Positions 35,510 to 48,700 of a stretch of 64,000 nucleotides of DNA are shown piece after piece. The stretch lies in the NCBI RefSeq assembly GCF_000204055.1, contig NW_006768789.1, forward strand, positions 463,858-527,857. The letters are read 5' to 3'. A program made the position numbers and the translations under genes. Under the pieces are notes generated by a model. It was not told the origin of the DNA. It was given only the letters and a program-made list of their open reading frames with translations, and did no database searches. This DNA is from Melampsora larici-populina 98AG31. Taxonomy: Eukaryota; Basidiomycota; Pucciniomycetes; Pucciniales; Melampsoraceae. Each line of letters begins with the position of its first letter. Positions within the stretch are counted from its first letter, which is position 1.

Positions 35510-36790
35510 TCATAAAAGAAGAAGTGGTATAAAATGCAGAAGGAACATGATTGAAACACCAGGTTTGGGGGCCAAATGACCTTGGATTGGACCATTTTGA
35601 TGTCCTTCATTGATATGAGATTTGATCATAACTCCTACAATTGATTGATCACCATTGATCAATTGTTCACATATTTTATTCACAACTTTGGTTTGATGAC
35701 AATGATCTTTTTGTGCCATTCACCATTCAATAAACAACTCAATAAGTGTGAAAAAGAACAAGGAACAAATCAGACACCCACAATTTCCATCAGAGCAATA
35801 GCAGGATGTAAATTAGGCCTAGCCTTTGAAAGTTGATCTCTAGCTTCTTTAACTGATTCAGCTTCATAATTAGGTACCTTTTCACCTCTTGAGATCACAT
35901 TCACATCAGGATTCCCACTAGTGTGAAAGATGGAAGCAAAACCTAGATCATCAACCCCTAAGAAAGAATGAGGACGAGCAGCAGCCCTGATGGAATTGAT
36001 GGCTACTTGCATGTCTCCTTGAGTTCTGCTTTTGAAACAAATTGGATGGCAGGCACCTGAGGCCAATTCTTGATGCAATTGTGATTCAGATCCAACAGCT
36101 CCCCATGAAACTAAAACTGATGCAAATTGTGGGCTATTGAAAGGAGAACATTGCAAAGGTCAGAATGATGAGCATTTTTAGGAGTGTCGTTTGAGGTGGC
36201 AGGGACTTACCTGATTGTATTGAATAATTCAACTCCAACTGGCATTCCCATATCTGTTACAGTCTTTGATAATTCTCCTGCTTTTCTGATGCCTTCATTG
36301 ATGTTAGAAGATCCATCTAAATCTGGATCATGAATGAATCCTTTCCATCCCGCAGTGGTTCTGGGTTTTTCAAAGTACTATTTGGATTGATCATGCACAT
36401 GATCTAGTTTTCTTTCATATATTTTTTCTTTGGTCAAGTATGATTTAAAGAACTTACAGAACACATGATGATGACCACGTTGGGGAGCCGTTCCACTTTG
36501 GATAAACATGATTTTGCATAATCAATATCTTCTTCAGTATCTGAATCAAGATTGAGAAACTTATAGAAAAAACAAAGGAATCATTAAAGCAGCACAAAAG
36601 AGTAATGTAGCAAGATGAGGGATGTGTACCATGAATTTAACAAGGACCAACCAAGACAATTAATCTATGAGCTTTACCAGAAATCACATCTGCACATGCT
36701 TGTCTTGATCCATCCACTACAGCTGCTGAAGAAAGACTGGTGCCCCCTTTGGATTTCAATATAAGAGGCAAGATTAAGCAATTGTGCTAA
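35510..36790 (-). pseudogene. Decayed class I DAHP synthase (Aro3/Aro4-type)
   Basis: DAHP synthase starts the shikimate pathway. Pieces in order on the minus strand are QACADVISGKAHRLIVLVGPC, a stop, IHG; EEDIDYAKSCLSKVERLPN; YFEKPRTTAGWKGFIHDPDL; NEGIRKAGELSKTV; PQFASVLVSWGAVG; SESQLHQELASG; HTSGNPDVNVISRGEKVPNY; and, in another frame, TKVVNKICEQLINGDQ with GVMIKSHINEG. The stop replaces the Ser of GPCSIHD (TCA to TAA). The GARTT part after SWGA(V/I)G is missing, GFKNGTDG is altered, and the DCSHGNSSK segment is destroyed by indels. Remnant splice sites persist, so this is a decayed gene copy and not a processed one. A functional copy must exist elsewhere if the organism makes aromatic amino acids. 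Confidence 0.88.
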
Positions 36791-37204
36791 GAAATTGCAA
36801 ATCAGAATAAGCCTTTGATGTAGGCATGATATTGCCATTGGCAAGATACATCACAAAGCTCAACTTGTTGAATACTTAGGATGAAGACATCTTGAGTGGA
36901 GATATGTCAAGATGATTGACATACCCAGAAGGCTATGGGTGTATGATTGAGAACACTTGATTTGACAATTCTAAAAAAACAACAGGAAACCAAATTAGTA
37001 AGACAAATTGATTGAGAAGAAGAAAGAAGAATACCTTGCAATTGATTTTGATTGAAACAAGAGTAGGTTGTTCAATTTGAATTGATTCTTTGGGCTTTGG
37101 GGCACAAAAGTGACAATTGGCAGTTTGGGATTTGAAAGTCAACTCCCTAAACCCATACCCATCCAACCCCAACCGTGTGAAAGCCATACATCACCCCTAT
37201 CTCA

Positions 37205-37512
37205 ACTAGGCCTTTGCCCCGGCCCCTCCCCGGCCCTTCTTGGCTCTCCCAAAGCCCGCCCCCAAAATTCCCTGATGGAAAACTTTTGCAAAAACTGGTC
37301 CCGGATCCCAACCTTGCAAGTGCCGGAGTTGGGGATTCCCCGCAATTCCCGGGGCGCAGCGCAGGTTTAACTGTGCAGGCCTTGCGTTTAGCCCTTTTTG
37401 GCACCTCCAGCTTCCCCAAAGCCCACCCCTGCAAGCTCCCGGCCAATTGTTTGTTCCCAACACTCATCCCATCTCCCAACCTTGCAGGGGCGGGAGTTGG
37501 GGAGTCCCCGGA
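37205..37512. repeat. GC-rich degenerate tandem repeat, about 170-bp period
   Basis: Two diverged copies. CCCAACCTTGCA..GGAGTTGGGGA.TCCCCG occurs at about 37307-37343 and again at about 37475-37510. Each is preceded by a CCCCAAAGCCC block. It stands out by GC content in AT-rich DNA, and the second copy is interrupted by the solo LTR that follows. Confidence 0.6.
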
Positions 37513-38917
37513 TGTCAGGGTGGCTACCTAAAAGGTCACAGGTAAAGTCTAGCACTTACTCTGTAGTTTCCTGACTAAGTCTTCCTCTGGGTACGTGGAA
37601 TACTTGATGATACTTTCTTCCTACCAAAGATGATAACGGTAATATTAGTATACCAATGTATTATTTGGAACTAATATATTTCTTAATTTTAAGGTACCCA
37701 CAGGCCTACTGAAGAGACAGTAGAGGATGGTCAATCCTTAGACCCGGGTATTTCTCTGAAGCTCGAGGCTTAGAGTAGCCTGTTATCCAAAGATATACAG
37801 GGATCTCGTCCAACTTTACGTTGCAAGAACTGTAGGTAGTGACCAAATAAGAACGGACTTACTCTAGATCAGGTAAGAAGGTATTCTGAGTTTTGATAAA
37901 CAGGATGATGATCGATCGAAGTTGTTAACTTAATCCAGCTAGGTAGCTAATTACTAACTACGGAGAATTAGGGAAGAATTAAAGATCAATAAGAATCAGA
38001 AATATTCACTAATCTGGAAGGAATTATTGAATTACATTTTATTTTACGATTTCAAGATTTTTAGAAGCTGGATAGAGAACTACTTTGAAAAGCGGAACAT
38101 ATAAAGAGTTAAATTCTAGTCTAAATAAGAGTAGAGTCTAATGGTTTATAAGCCGGGCTTTGGAAAGGGAAACTAACTTGTTTCTATAATTTTGAAGAAG
38201 TAAAAAATTCGATGGCCCCTATTTCGTGATGGTTGGATAGGGGCTTCTTATAGCATTTCGAATATTTGTTTAGCTTCTTCAATATTCAGCTTATAACTCT
38301 TATTTCCACCCGTGTTACCAAGCTTACGTGATTTTTGACAGACTGAGAATCTGACTTCTTTAATCATTCTGATTATCTTTACATAAATCTTGACTTGTCT
38401 TGTTCATACTTATTTGATAAAGATTTTATCACACGCTTAACAAACTTTTAGTGATACTATTCCTTAGGACTATTCCGTCCGATTACGTCTTAGTTTTCCT
38501 CTTAGTGAATTCGTATCTTATTTTGTTAGTATACTTGGTTCCTTGAGTATTAGACTTTCTTTTCTAAGTCCTTCCTTAGTTCCTTTCTTTATAGATTATT
38601 AGCTTGGTTGCAAATATCTTGGCTTATTATGTCAAATGTAATTTTCTATTACGTTTTTCTATTCGTGTTTGTCGTTATTATTTTCATGTAGACCTTCGAA
38701 ACTAGGTCCTTAAGATGTTTATGTTTTATTTTATTTTTTGTATATATGTTTTTTCCTTTTACATTGAATCTTTGAAATTAGATTCTTAAAACGTGGTTGT
38801 AGAGAATTCTTCTCTTGATTTTGCAAGTATTATTATTATTTAGTGAAATGAAATGTTCTTATTTTGTGAAGTTCCTTTTGGTGTCTTTCTATGTTAGAAA
38901 ACACTCGAGGACTGACA
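37513..38917. mobile_element. Solo LTR, 1405 bp, 5-bp TSD CCGGA
   Basis: Starts TGTCAGGG and ends GACTGACA, so TG..CA with short inverted termini TGTCA/TGACA. CCGGA flanks both ends (37508-37512 and 38918-38922). There is no coding region and no second LTR, as expected after LTR-LTR recombination. Removing the element restores ..GGGGAGTCCCCGGAATTGCAG, which matches the other copy of the GC-rich repeat. Confidence 0.88.
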
Positions 38918-38922
38918 CCGGA

Positions 38923-40421
38923 ATTGCAGGGCTGGGGCCAAGGCCTAATCTCAACCCCAGATTTAACAAATCTGGAGCAAAGATTGGCGGCGTGTGCTAT
39001 GGGTGAGTACAGCAGCTGTGACTATCTTTTGAAGATCTTCACAAATAACAAACACAATGTATACTGACATTGAAGCCAGCTTGCAGTGCTTGCCCATTCA
39101 AGTTGCAAGGAATGTTGAATAAATTACTGACACACTTGTGCCTGTAGCGAGGCCACATGATTCAGGATGGGGCGCAAAATAAAAAAAAACACCAGGGCGC
39201 GCGCCATGCGCCTAGGCATGAGGCGCGCCTACCAATCCCAAAAATCAGTTTGGCACACCTAAAAAAGCTGTATGCCACATGGTGAGAAATTGAGGCTTTC
39301 TTTGTCTGATTTTTTTTTCAAAGGCTCATCAAACAGTTCCACAAACCAAAATAATTCTCCCCTCAAGTGGCTGCGGTAATTTTTCCACTTTTTTTATTTT
39401 TTATTATTTCATTTTTCATTTTTTATTTTTTTGCACTATGAGAAGACGCGCCTTCGCGCCAGTGGCGCCCAAGCGCGCCCATTTCTCAAAAAACACGCCT
39501 AGGCGCACCTTTCTTTTCAAGGGCCGCGCCCCCATCTTGAATCAAAAGGCTCAACACACTGCGGACAAAATTTCATGGAAGAAGAATGAAAAGAAGAGAA
39601 GAGATTTTAAAGAAAACAGTTGAACCCCATATGGCGAGGAGAAATCTTCAGGCTCAAATTTCAAACCACATAATTATTCTTCTAAAGCTGCATTATCAAC
39701 TTATGTCTACTTTCCCAAAAATTGAAAAAGTAAACCACTACAACCATTCCGATTTTGGTTCTTGCAACCTTATGAAAACAGACAAAGAAAGCGAGCTCAA
39801 AGCTCAAGTTTTTAACCAATCAAGTATAAATTTCAAGTTTTCTTTCTCAAAAGGTTGCGATACGCAAAATCGGGCTGAAGACTTTGAGGTTAGAAATGGC
39901 CAAGATGTAAAGACGAACAACTATCTACATATACTTATTACGATTTATCTGTCACATGGGCGTAGTACATTGAATGGGCTGAAAGGCGAAATGTGAAAAA
40001 ATGTGAGATAAACTGAGGTAAAGCTGTCGTATGACCCGTATGTACAACAGTCTGTATGAATCGTTTCTCCGCCTCAACGGCGATGGTCAGACAGGGTTAG
40101 GCTGTGGAGCTCGGCGTGTCCGTCCGTTGGCGCATCCTTGAATAGACACAAGGGCAGGGAAACCCAAAATCCACGGATGTATGAGCGCCTTTGTGAGCTG
40201 ATGTGTAAGTGTTTCTCAATTGCTGACCTTTATCAGCCTTTATCTTTAGAAGTTCATTTCACGTTCAGACTTCAGATCACGTATTCAAATATCTGAACTG
40301 TCTTTCGAATCATGTATGTGTTTGAGTAATGTAAAGGGCCAGTAAAGACTCTGGCAGTGTCCTCTGGTGTTCTTTTTCAGTCTCATTTTCTTCGTAGCTA
40401 GATTCACAGTATCTGCTCAAG
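38923..40421. other. Intergenic with low-complexity and GC-palindromic DNA
   Basis: The region leads up to the GH43 promoter. It contains the small GC-rich inverted element listed separately and T-rich stretches near 39310-39435. An open frame at 39586-39996 has random-looking composition and is not called. Confidence 0.35.
39161..39543. repeat. Small inverted-repeat element rich in GGCGCGCC words
   Basis: The ends TTCAGGATGGGGCGC and GCGCCCCCATCTTGAA are imperfect inverted repeats. Internally, CGCGCC/GGCGCG and GCGCCTAGGC-type words recur on both sides of an AT-rich centre. No convincing TSD was seen, so mobility is only suspected. Confidence 0.45.
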
Positions 40422-41582
40422 ATGATTTTGTATCTTTCAATCGTGGTTTTCCTACTGTTCAATCACATTAAGGCTTACTCCCAGCCTGGCCCGTGTGAAG
40501 GCAGTTGTTTTGCCCACGATCCTTCCTTGGTTCAACATCCTAATGGCACTTGGTTTCGCTTCAATACCGGGAATGGAATTGGGATATGGAAAGCATCCGC
40601 GCTTCAGGGGCCATGGAACTACGTTGGTGATGCCTTGGAGGGTGGATCAACGATGAAGATGCAAGGAAGCAATTACCTATGGGTCAGCGCACTCTCATTC
40701 CTCATTTCGATCCTTCGCTGACATTTAAAAAGGCCATAGGCACCGGATGTAACTCTTGTTGGCACAACATACTACATGTACTACGCAGTTTCCAAGTGGG
40801 GTAGGAAAACTTCAGCGATCGGTGTCGCCACAAGCCCAACAATGGAGGTAGGCTCATGGACAGATCATGGAGCAATAGGTATAAGATCTACAGCCAGGTC
40901 CCCCTACAACGCGATTGATCCCAGCCTCCTAATATCTGGAAATAACTCTTAGTAAATGGTCCATTCATACCTCCTCGCGATGTCATTGTGTTCACTGAAC
41001 CGATGCATTGTTTGAATCTTAGCCTCGTCTTTGGATCATGGAACCATGGCATATACCAAGTAGCCATGAAGTCACCTCCGATCAAGAGAATCAGGTCTAG
41101 CGTTCCAACCGAAGTGGCATACGTCCCTAGCGGGGCTCATACCGGGGAAGGAGCCTCAATGTTCCAGCACGATGGATGGTATTACCTTCTGTATTCCGCC
41201 GGTATATGTTGCGGTTATCAGGATAAGAAGCCGGCTGCTGGTGAAGAGTATAAGATCGTGATGTGCCGTAGTAAATCGCCTACATCAGGGTTTTTAGATA
41301 AAGCTGGCGTTGATTGTTTGAAAGGCGGAGGAACAACGCTATTGGCTAGTCACGATAATGTTTATGGTCCTGGTGGACAGTGAGTGACTTCTCCTACCCT
41401 CACCTTTCCACTCGAATACAAACTGATTGATATTGGTGTTCTTTGGTAGAGGTGTAATTGACACTGCCAATGGTCCCCTTCTCTACTATCACTACACAAA
41501 CCCTCAAAATGGCATTGGGGACTCCGATAATGTTTTTGGTTACAATTATTTGACTTTTCCAGATGGATGGCCCGCGGTATGA
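40422..41582 (+). CDS. Secreted GH43 endo-1,5-alpha-L-arabinanase
   Basis: Glycoside hydrolase family 43, acting on the arabinan side chains of plant pectin outside the cell. Four exons (40422-40682, 40740-40951, 41023-41379, 41450-41582) give 320 residues, the usual length for fungal arabinanases. There is a signal peptide of about 20 residues (MILYLSIVVFLLFNHIKAYS). The three catalytic acids of the five-bladed propeller are visible: D33 in AHDPSL (base), D147 in NAIDPSL (pKa modulator) and E200 in HTGEGASMF (acid). Family blocks YLVFGSWNHGIYQV, HDNVYGPGGQG and the C-terminal GWPAV are present. YLVFGSW is created across the exon 2/3 junction, which supports that splice. The final GCG GTA TGA was read as the natural end rather than a donor. 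A role in host cell-wall breakdown is expected. Confidence 0.92.
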
Positions 41583-42496
41583 TTTAAAATGGTAGTCTGG
41601 GACGCTTTGATGGATTTTCATGATTTCATTTTTTTGCGATGGCAGGCACCAACTATGTTCTCTCATTCTGAATGCGTAAGACTGTACAGCTGCTCACAAC
41701 ATTCCTTCATTGTTTCATTCAATAGACATTTATATCTTATTATGAGCTGGACAATCTTTGGTAGACTTTCACAGGAGCTATCTACAGTTTCAATCACAAT
41801 AATCTTAGAGTCCAGAAATGTGATTATAAACCCAAGTTTAGTGACATGAGGAGAATCTTGAAAGACGATGCAGTTGAGATTTAATGCGGCTGAGATTAAG
41901 AGCAGTGCGCTCAGATAAAGTCAAAAATCGAAAGAAGGTTGAGGTGGTGCTTTATCAGAAATCATCGAGAGCATTGTAGAGTTATGAGTGGGCATCGTTT
42001 ATCTGAAAGGTGTTGAAGGTAAAATTGACATGATGAGGAGACGCGAAGGAGGCTTTCTCGGGTTCAAAGGGCAAACATGCTCCAAGCGATAGATTAGTGC
42101 ATATATAGAATTGGTGAACCACCAGCACATTCATGGCTCATGATGGCTCGGTTTCACTGCACCAGATCATCCTTTGGTCTGTTTTGATCAACTGGAAAAT
42201 TTCAGAATCACTCAAGGTCCTACCAATTTCACTTTAATTGTGGTATGTCTATGTTCTGGTGTAAATCTCCTGCAACAAGAAGCACTTGAAAAAAGGGAAG
42301 AAGATTCACAATTACAAACACCCATCACGCAGAAAAAGACAATCAATTTGCAAGCTTCTATGAAGAGATAAACTTCAATAGCTTAAAAGTCCAAAGTCAA
42401 TGAGATCCTACAATCACTCAAATACAAATATCTATCCATCTATATCTGTAGAGTTTAAACTCTTCAATAACTGCGTCGTAAGACTCAAAAAGTTCA
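41583..42496. other. Intergenic between convergent genes
   Basis: 3' flanks of the arabinanase (+) and the PPR-like gene (-). Nothing else recognised. Confidence 0.45.
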
Positions 42497-44963
42497 TCAT
42501 TTATCTTTAATCCAATCACCTACTTTAGTCCTACCATTAAAGAATCCAGCTTTCCATTTAAACCTATCAAGATAATGTAATTCCATCATTCGATCCGTAG
42601 GAACAACGACTTTCAATCCATCAAATTCTTGAATCCAATCTTCAATAAACAAATCTAATGAATTTAATCTATTTTGAATTGGTGATGAGATTTGATAAAT
42701 CCAATAATATCCTCTAAGAATTAAATCTTGATCTGGTTTGATTTTCAAGGCTTTCATCCATCCTAAAAGTAATGGTATATAATGTGATTGATTACAGATC
42801 CCAAGTAATTCAATTTGATCTCTAAAACTATAACGTGTAGGTATCAACATGGGCCAATCTAGTGAATATTGTAATGAAGGAATCACTGTTTCTGCTGTTG
42901 ATAATTTTTCTATAGATTTTGTTGTTTGGTTACGTGATTGAGCTGAATGACTAGGTGGACTAAGACCTCTGACACGACTTAGAAATAACTCATGAACTCC
43001 TACTCCATTCCAAATTGAAGCTGTCCTTAATGGAGCCGAAACAGTTTGAGCAATATTAGGCCAATTTTGATATAAGATTGACCAAAATAATCTGATGGCT
43101 ACTTCAGCAGCCGGTCTACCATCCCAATCATCACTCGTTTCCCTTTGTGGCCTATCACTTAGATGATCAGATGATACTTGTAACATATTGTTAGATGGCT
43201 CGGAAACCGAAGCGAGAGCGAGTTTACGAGCTGATGAGATCAAAGCTCCAAAGATTCGTTCATCCGGTTCCAGATTCCAATCAGATTTTAGAGTCTTCCA
43301 TAGATGATAAACGTCGGAATGATGACCTGCTAGGTCTAATGCCCTCGCATAGGTAGCTAAAACCTGAATGTTACCTGAAGAACTACCAACAATGGGTGGT
43401 TGATGATCATTGCCAGGTCTTGAATGTTGTCGAAATAGATAGACAGCTTCATGAGATCGATCTAAATCAATCAGTACGGTCATAACCACTTGAAGAGCAG
43501 CAGCATCTGGTCGCATCCCAATATGAGTGACGTGTTCCCATACTCGTAAGGCTAATTTGGGAAGATGATGCTGATAGAGGACCGACATGTAAAGCGTAAA
43601 AATTTTGATAGGATGTCCAGAACTACCTGCAATTGACGGTAAATCAGGGAAGATTCTCTCATGGAGTTTTTCAGAACTCGAGTAAGCTCTTTCTTTACAT
43701 CGACGAACAAATTTCAAAGCGTGATTCAGTTGGTACTTGAAGGGTAAATCTTCAGGTTGATTGCCGTGATCGAGCAGACGTCGTTCGAATCGATCGGCCT
43801 GATCTCTACGTCCAGCCTGAATCATACAAGTCATGCCTAATCGAAGCGTCGAAGGTGGAAGCTTTTGTCTCAATAAAAGGTTAATCTCCGGTAACTTGAA
43901 AGGGTGTCCATCCGGAGAAAGCATAGAACTAATGATCGCTCGACTTAGTAAATGAATGTTCGGTTTAGAAAGTCGACCGAACACCGATTCTAGACTACCG
44001 CAGAGATCGATTGTATGCTTGATCAGTATAGTGATAAGTTTGCATGTGGGTCCGTGACTCTGAGATACTGGTCGGTTCATCAGAGCTGCAATACAAGCAA
44101 GCAAAGGTCTTATCGCAAGCGACGGATCCTGCGCTACTCCATGTTTTGAATCATCATCATTAGCGCTTTGTGTATTGGTTTTTTCGACTTCGACTCTAGC
44201 TATTTCGGAAGCATAGCGTGTAGAGTATTCCACAAGTTCAGTTGAAGCAACAAGATGTCCAACCGATAAACTAGCTTGCACTGCACCGTTTAACAAATGT
44301 GAAACTATCATGACATCTTCCTCGATTGCAATACGATGACCCAAGAGAATCAAAAGATCGTCCAATTGTTGTCGATCTTGGATTCTCTTACTAGCAATCT
44401 CTGCCAAAATACTAGAGGGTATGTTTCGATCAGATCCTTCATTAGACGTAGGTATTGATTCAAGTATCAGAAGTGCACTTTTCAGACTGGTTTGTTTGCA
44501 AGCGGTAACATAGATTTCTAATTGTGATTGATCAAAGGATTGAGTTTTAAGCCAACGTTTAAGTTCGGATTTGGATATTTTCTTTGGATCTTCAGATAAA
44601 GTCTTAGCCACATAACCAGCGTTTGAAGTACGACGTCCAAGAATTGGAATAGGTCGATGAGTTTTCTCAGCAGGTCTTTTTGAAACCTTTTCCTTGAGGA
44701 TATCGAGCTTCAAAGATTCAGAAAAGCCAGGTTTGAAGGCTACATTGGAATTGAAAACTTAGATTAGTTCATTAACTCAGCCGATATGATGGCATATCAA
44801 TGATGAAAAACTCACCTTCTTGTACACCTTCCTTGATCAAACGAGAAGACGAGAAGGAACGACTTGAAAGTACGATTGATTCCAGTAGCCGCGAAAGAGG
44901 ATATTGTATCGGACCGAAACTCGAGAAAATGATTTCTTTGGGAAGACCAAGACATGGTCTCAT
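42497..44963 (-). CDS. PPR-like mitochondrial protein
   Basis: Probably a helical-repeat RNA-binding protein of mitochondria. Two exons (44963-44816 and 44739-42497) give 796 residues. The N-terminus is rich in Arg/Ser/Leu without acidic clusters (SRLLESIVLSSRSFSSSRLIK), as in a mitochondrial presequence. The body is a string of helix pairs. The clearest PPR-like units are around residues 380-420 (PKLALRVWEHVTHIGMRPDAAALQVVMTVL then DRSHEAVYLF) and around 460-500 (HSDVYHLWKTLKSDWNLEPDERIFGALISSA). Motif conservation is weak, so the number of repeats and the target cannot be read. The start is the ATG at 44963, with no better upstream ATG in frame. Confidence 0.65.
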
Positions 44964-45791
44964 CACCTCATAATTGCTGAACAGGTGAGATTGGAAAAAG
45001 CTGAAGGTGTCTCAAGTTCTTTGAGGAAACTGACCACAGAACATTTTATAGCATTCCAAGTCACTTATCAGGTTAAAATTATTTAGTATAAGCATATCAT
45101 CATAGCCACCCTTGAACATAGCTTGTCTCAATATATACTCAAACTGGACAATCAACATATATCTACATACTCATCTGGTCCCTCAAAACAAAAACAATCC
45201 GTAATGTATTAATCATCATATTGCAATACTAACAAGCAAATACACCAAAATTTTTCAAAAACAACACAAGACAAATGAACAACTAAAACAAGTCAAACTT
45301 CACAAACCCAAATCCAACCTAACTATAAACTACTTGATGTATTGTAATTTATAATAAAATGTATATTGTATCTTATTCAAATTTCTTATTCATCGACATC
45401 TTAAACTATTCATACAGTTAATTTCTGATTGCACATCTTGATTTAACTCCCATTATTCACATATACTAAATTTCAATAGCCAATTGAAGACATCAGACTT
45501 ATACTTTTTTCATGCATTTGTACATCCCATATTGACGATCATATACGACTAATCCTACATCTACCCCCTTTTTCCCTTTCAATCACTCGAAACTTAGCCT
45601 ATGATGAATGTACAATGTGTGTACAAAAATATCTGCAATCCGAGATGACATCCTTCATTATCTTTTCAATCCTTGTCTCATTCCTGATAGGTCGATCATT
45701 GAGTATCAGACCATTGATGTAAGAGATTATGAGCACAACACACTAGGAGGTCAAAAAGAACTAGCGATCATCTTCATCGTCATTCGCTGGA
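44964..45791. other. Intergenic
   Basis: Promoter side of the PPR-like gene and 3' flank of the chromodomain gene. Very AT-rich near 45180-45600, with no gene recognised. Confidence 0.45.
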
Positions 45792-48700
45792 TTACTGGCC
45801 GTTCGTTCGACGATGAGCAGGTAGTGAACGTCTAGGATAATATATGAATCGACTATCAAGGTCTTCTTCCATAGGACTAAAATGGCGAGCTGCAGGATAA
45901 GACACTCGCGAAAGCGTGCGTTGGGTAGTAGAATTAAGACCGTTTTGCCGTTGAGGTTCTCTGGGTCTATGACATGAACCATCTGAATCATTACCACGAC
46001 TTGATGAACGTGCAAGACCGGACACAGATGAACGTCGACTGTTTGACTGCTTTCATTTGACCAATAACCCATCAAGTCAGTACGGTAGATGAAGAATTAA
46101 AGAATTAAAAGTACTAACAGTGAGATTAATTCTCTCGGGTTGGGTTGAAGGCCGCTCATCGTTCAACATCTCCAGGGTATCCGTGATTCTTGGTTTAATA
46201 TCTTCCTCCCCTTCGGTCGATGGCTCCAAATATGAAGAACGAGCGTTTAAAAGATTGATCACGCTGCTTCTGGTAGCCTTCTTGACAGACTCGGGATGTG
46301 CAGATCTTCTTTGACTTGCCTCGTGATCGATAATCGCTTCCTCAGCATTAGATTCTGGTATATCGGAGGTATCCGTATTTGATCGATTATCTCTGACTGG
46401 CATATCTTCATCCTGTGTACTTCTGGTAGTATTCTCATCGTCTGAAAGTGGAATCTTTGCGCGGGCTTGCGCCATAAGATCATCATCATCCACGTCAGAA
46501 TCTTCATCTTGAGAGTTCTCTGTATCAACAAGTATGTCGGCATTAGTTTGTAAAGCAGCTTCTAATCTTTCAGCGCGTTGTCTATGGATGGCTTCAGCGG
46601 CTCTGGCCTCTGATACTAGAGTTTGCGCCTTAGCTTCAGCCTGTGCTAAAAGAGATAATTCTTCTTTCAAGGTTTCGTTCTTAGACTCGAGATTTGCTAC
46701 GCGAAATTCTAAGCCATCTTGATCTTCATCATTCGATTGTTCACAAAGCCTAGCCTGAAGTCGTTTGATAGTTTGTTTAGATAGATGATTTTCTGACTCC
46801 AGTCGTGCTACGTCAGCTTTCATCTTAGTTGAGAATGCTTCATAAACATGTCGAGCGGGGTGATTTGAGTCTTTCAAGCGAGCTCGCAAGGCCCGGTTTT
46901 CTTTCGATAGAGCATCATTCTGACTCATAAAGTCTAGTAATTGGACACGTACACCTGTGATTTCTATATCCTTAGCCTTATATTTTTCTTGCCATGATTT
47001 TGTGTGCTTTTCTTGTTTCGACAGTTTTTCTTCAAGCTCTTCTACTTTTTGTTGTGTCAGGCTGTTGGAATACGAGATATCTTCGACTCCTTGAGCCCGA
47101 GCGTGAAGGTCCAGAGCGCCGCCCAGCAGAGAGCGTAAAAACTTGACAGATGTGGTGAGTTCGTAGATGTCCTTTTTTAGCTTTTCCGGAGAATCTGTCT
47201 CAGATGCGGAGACAGTTGATGAATGTTCGCGTGGGTGAGACTCTTCTACGGTAGTCGCCTGTGACCCTTCATCGTCTCCTGCTCCGACCTGTTGATCTGC
47301 AGCACCATCACCACGACTAGACTCGTGCGTTGAATTAACTATCGAGGGCACTATCGAGGACGGTACTGATTCTCCTCGTAAATTCTGAACGAGTGAATGC
47401 GCATGCGACGACGCATTGTGGCCTTCCTGACTTGGTACATCATGAACATGGGACACAACAATCGCGATATCCGATCTTTGGCCGAGAGTGTGGTTGGTGG
47501 GGATGTGACTATTTGTATTCGGGTCAGGTTGTTGCGACGGCGATGAGTGCCTTGGATTTGAGGTAGAGGCACCGTGTTGGCCAGAAAGCTGCGACTGACG
47601 TGTCGTGATATCAGGGTGTATGGGCTCAGCTGGTGAAGCAATGAAGATTTCAGGTATTACTTTAGGTGTATCATCAATCGGTGCTAAGTTGCATCGCTCG
47701 GTCGTATACAAGAAATCGCTATCGATGCTCAGTCTGTGTGGATCGTCCGATGGCCCAGGTCCATGAACATGTTCTTGCTGGGTATCCTTTTCGGACACGA
47801 TTGATGAGGCATCTGGACTGCCCATATCTTTGGCAGATACTGATGTAGTTGCTTCTAATTGTTCCGAAGCGATGAGCGCATTTTTTGCGGGCGAAACATT
47901 TTGTGTCATGATACCAGGTTGGACTGGCTCAGCTGGTGAAGCGATTAATATCTCAGGTATTGCTTTGGGTAGATCATCATTCAGTGCTGGGGTGCACCGC
48001 TCGGTCGTAAACAAGAAATCGCTATCAATGCTCAGTCTGTGTGAATCGTCTGATGGCCCAGGTTCAAGAACAAGTTCTTGCTGGATGTCTTCTTCGCACG
48101 TGATTGGTGAGGCATCTGGACGGCCCATATCGTTGGCAGATACTGATGTAGTTGCTTCTAGTTGTCCCGAAGCGGTGGGCGCATTTTTTGCGGGAGAAAG
48201 ATTGTCTTTGGGGGTATGTCGAGACTCTGGTGTGCGGTGGAGCGGCTGGCATCCCAAAGGAACAGGAGTCCTTTTTCGGTCAGGGCGAGGACTTGCCAAG
48301 AATGCACCTTCGGCGACTGGATTATGGTAAGATACTTTTGGATAAGGAAGATAACGCAAATAAACTCAGTGATCATCTTCGAGCGGTAGACAGGTGTAAA
48401 ATTTTCACGTACCCAAGCTGACGCTCAGTTTTTCGAGTGACCGCCCACTTTCCCACCTCACTGTGGTCTTTGGGTTGTCAGGTTCGTCCAGCTCGATCCA
48501 AAGACAAATCGACCCATTTGTCTCTTGTTGCAACTCAAAGCCAATGTACTCTTTTCCACCGTAAGCACGCTGTGCTTCTTGGATACCATTTTGGGGATGA
48601 CCTAGAGATGAGCGTGAAAAGTAGCATTTGAATCAGCGACTATCAGGCCAGGAAGAAAACTAGCCTACACAGGTCAGTAAAAAACTAACTAAGAAACGCC

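Noticed and set aside
37110..37531. Overlapping Pro/Gly-rich frames on both strands
   Set aside because: They arise from the GC-rich tandem repeat and not from coding sequence.
39586..39996. 137-codon open frame on the plus strand
   Set aside because: Composition is random-like, with no domain, no signal peptide and no splice support.
41589..41849. Extra C-terminal exon for the GH43 gene
   Set aside because: The frame GWPAV-stop at 41582 matches the normal C-terminus of fungal arabinanases and gives the expected length.
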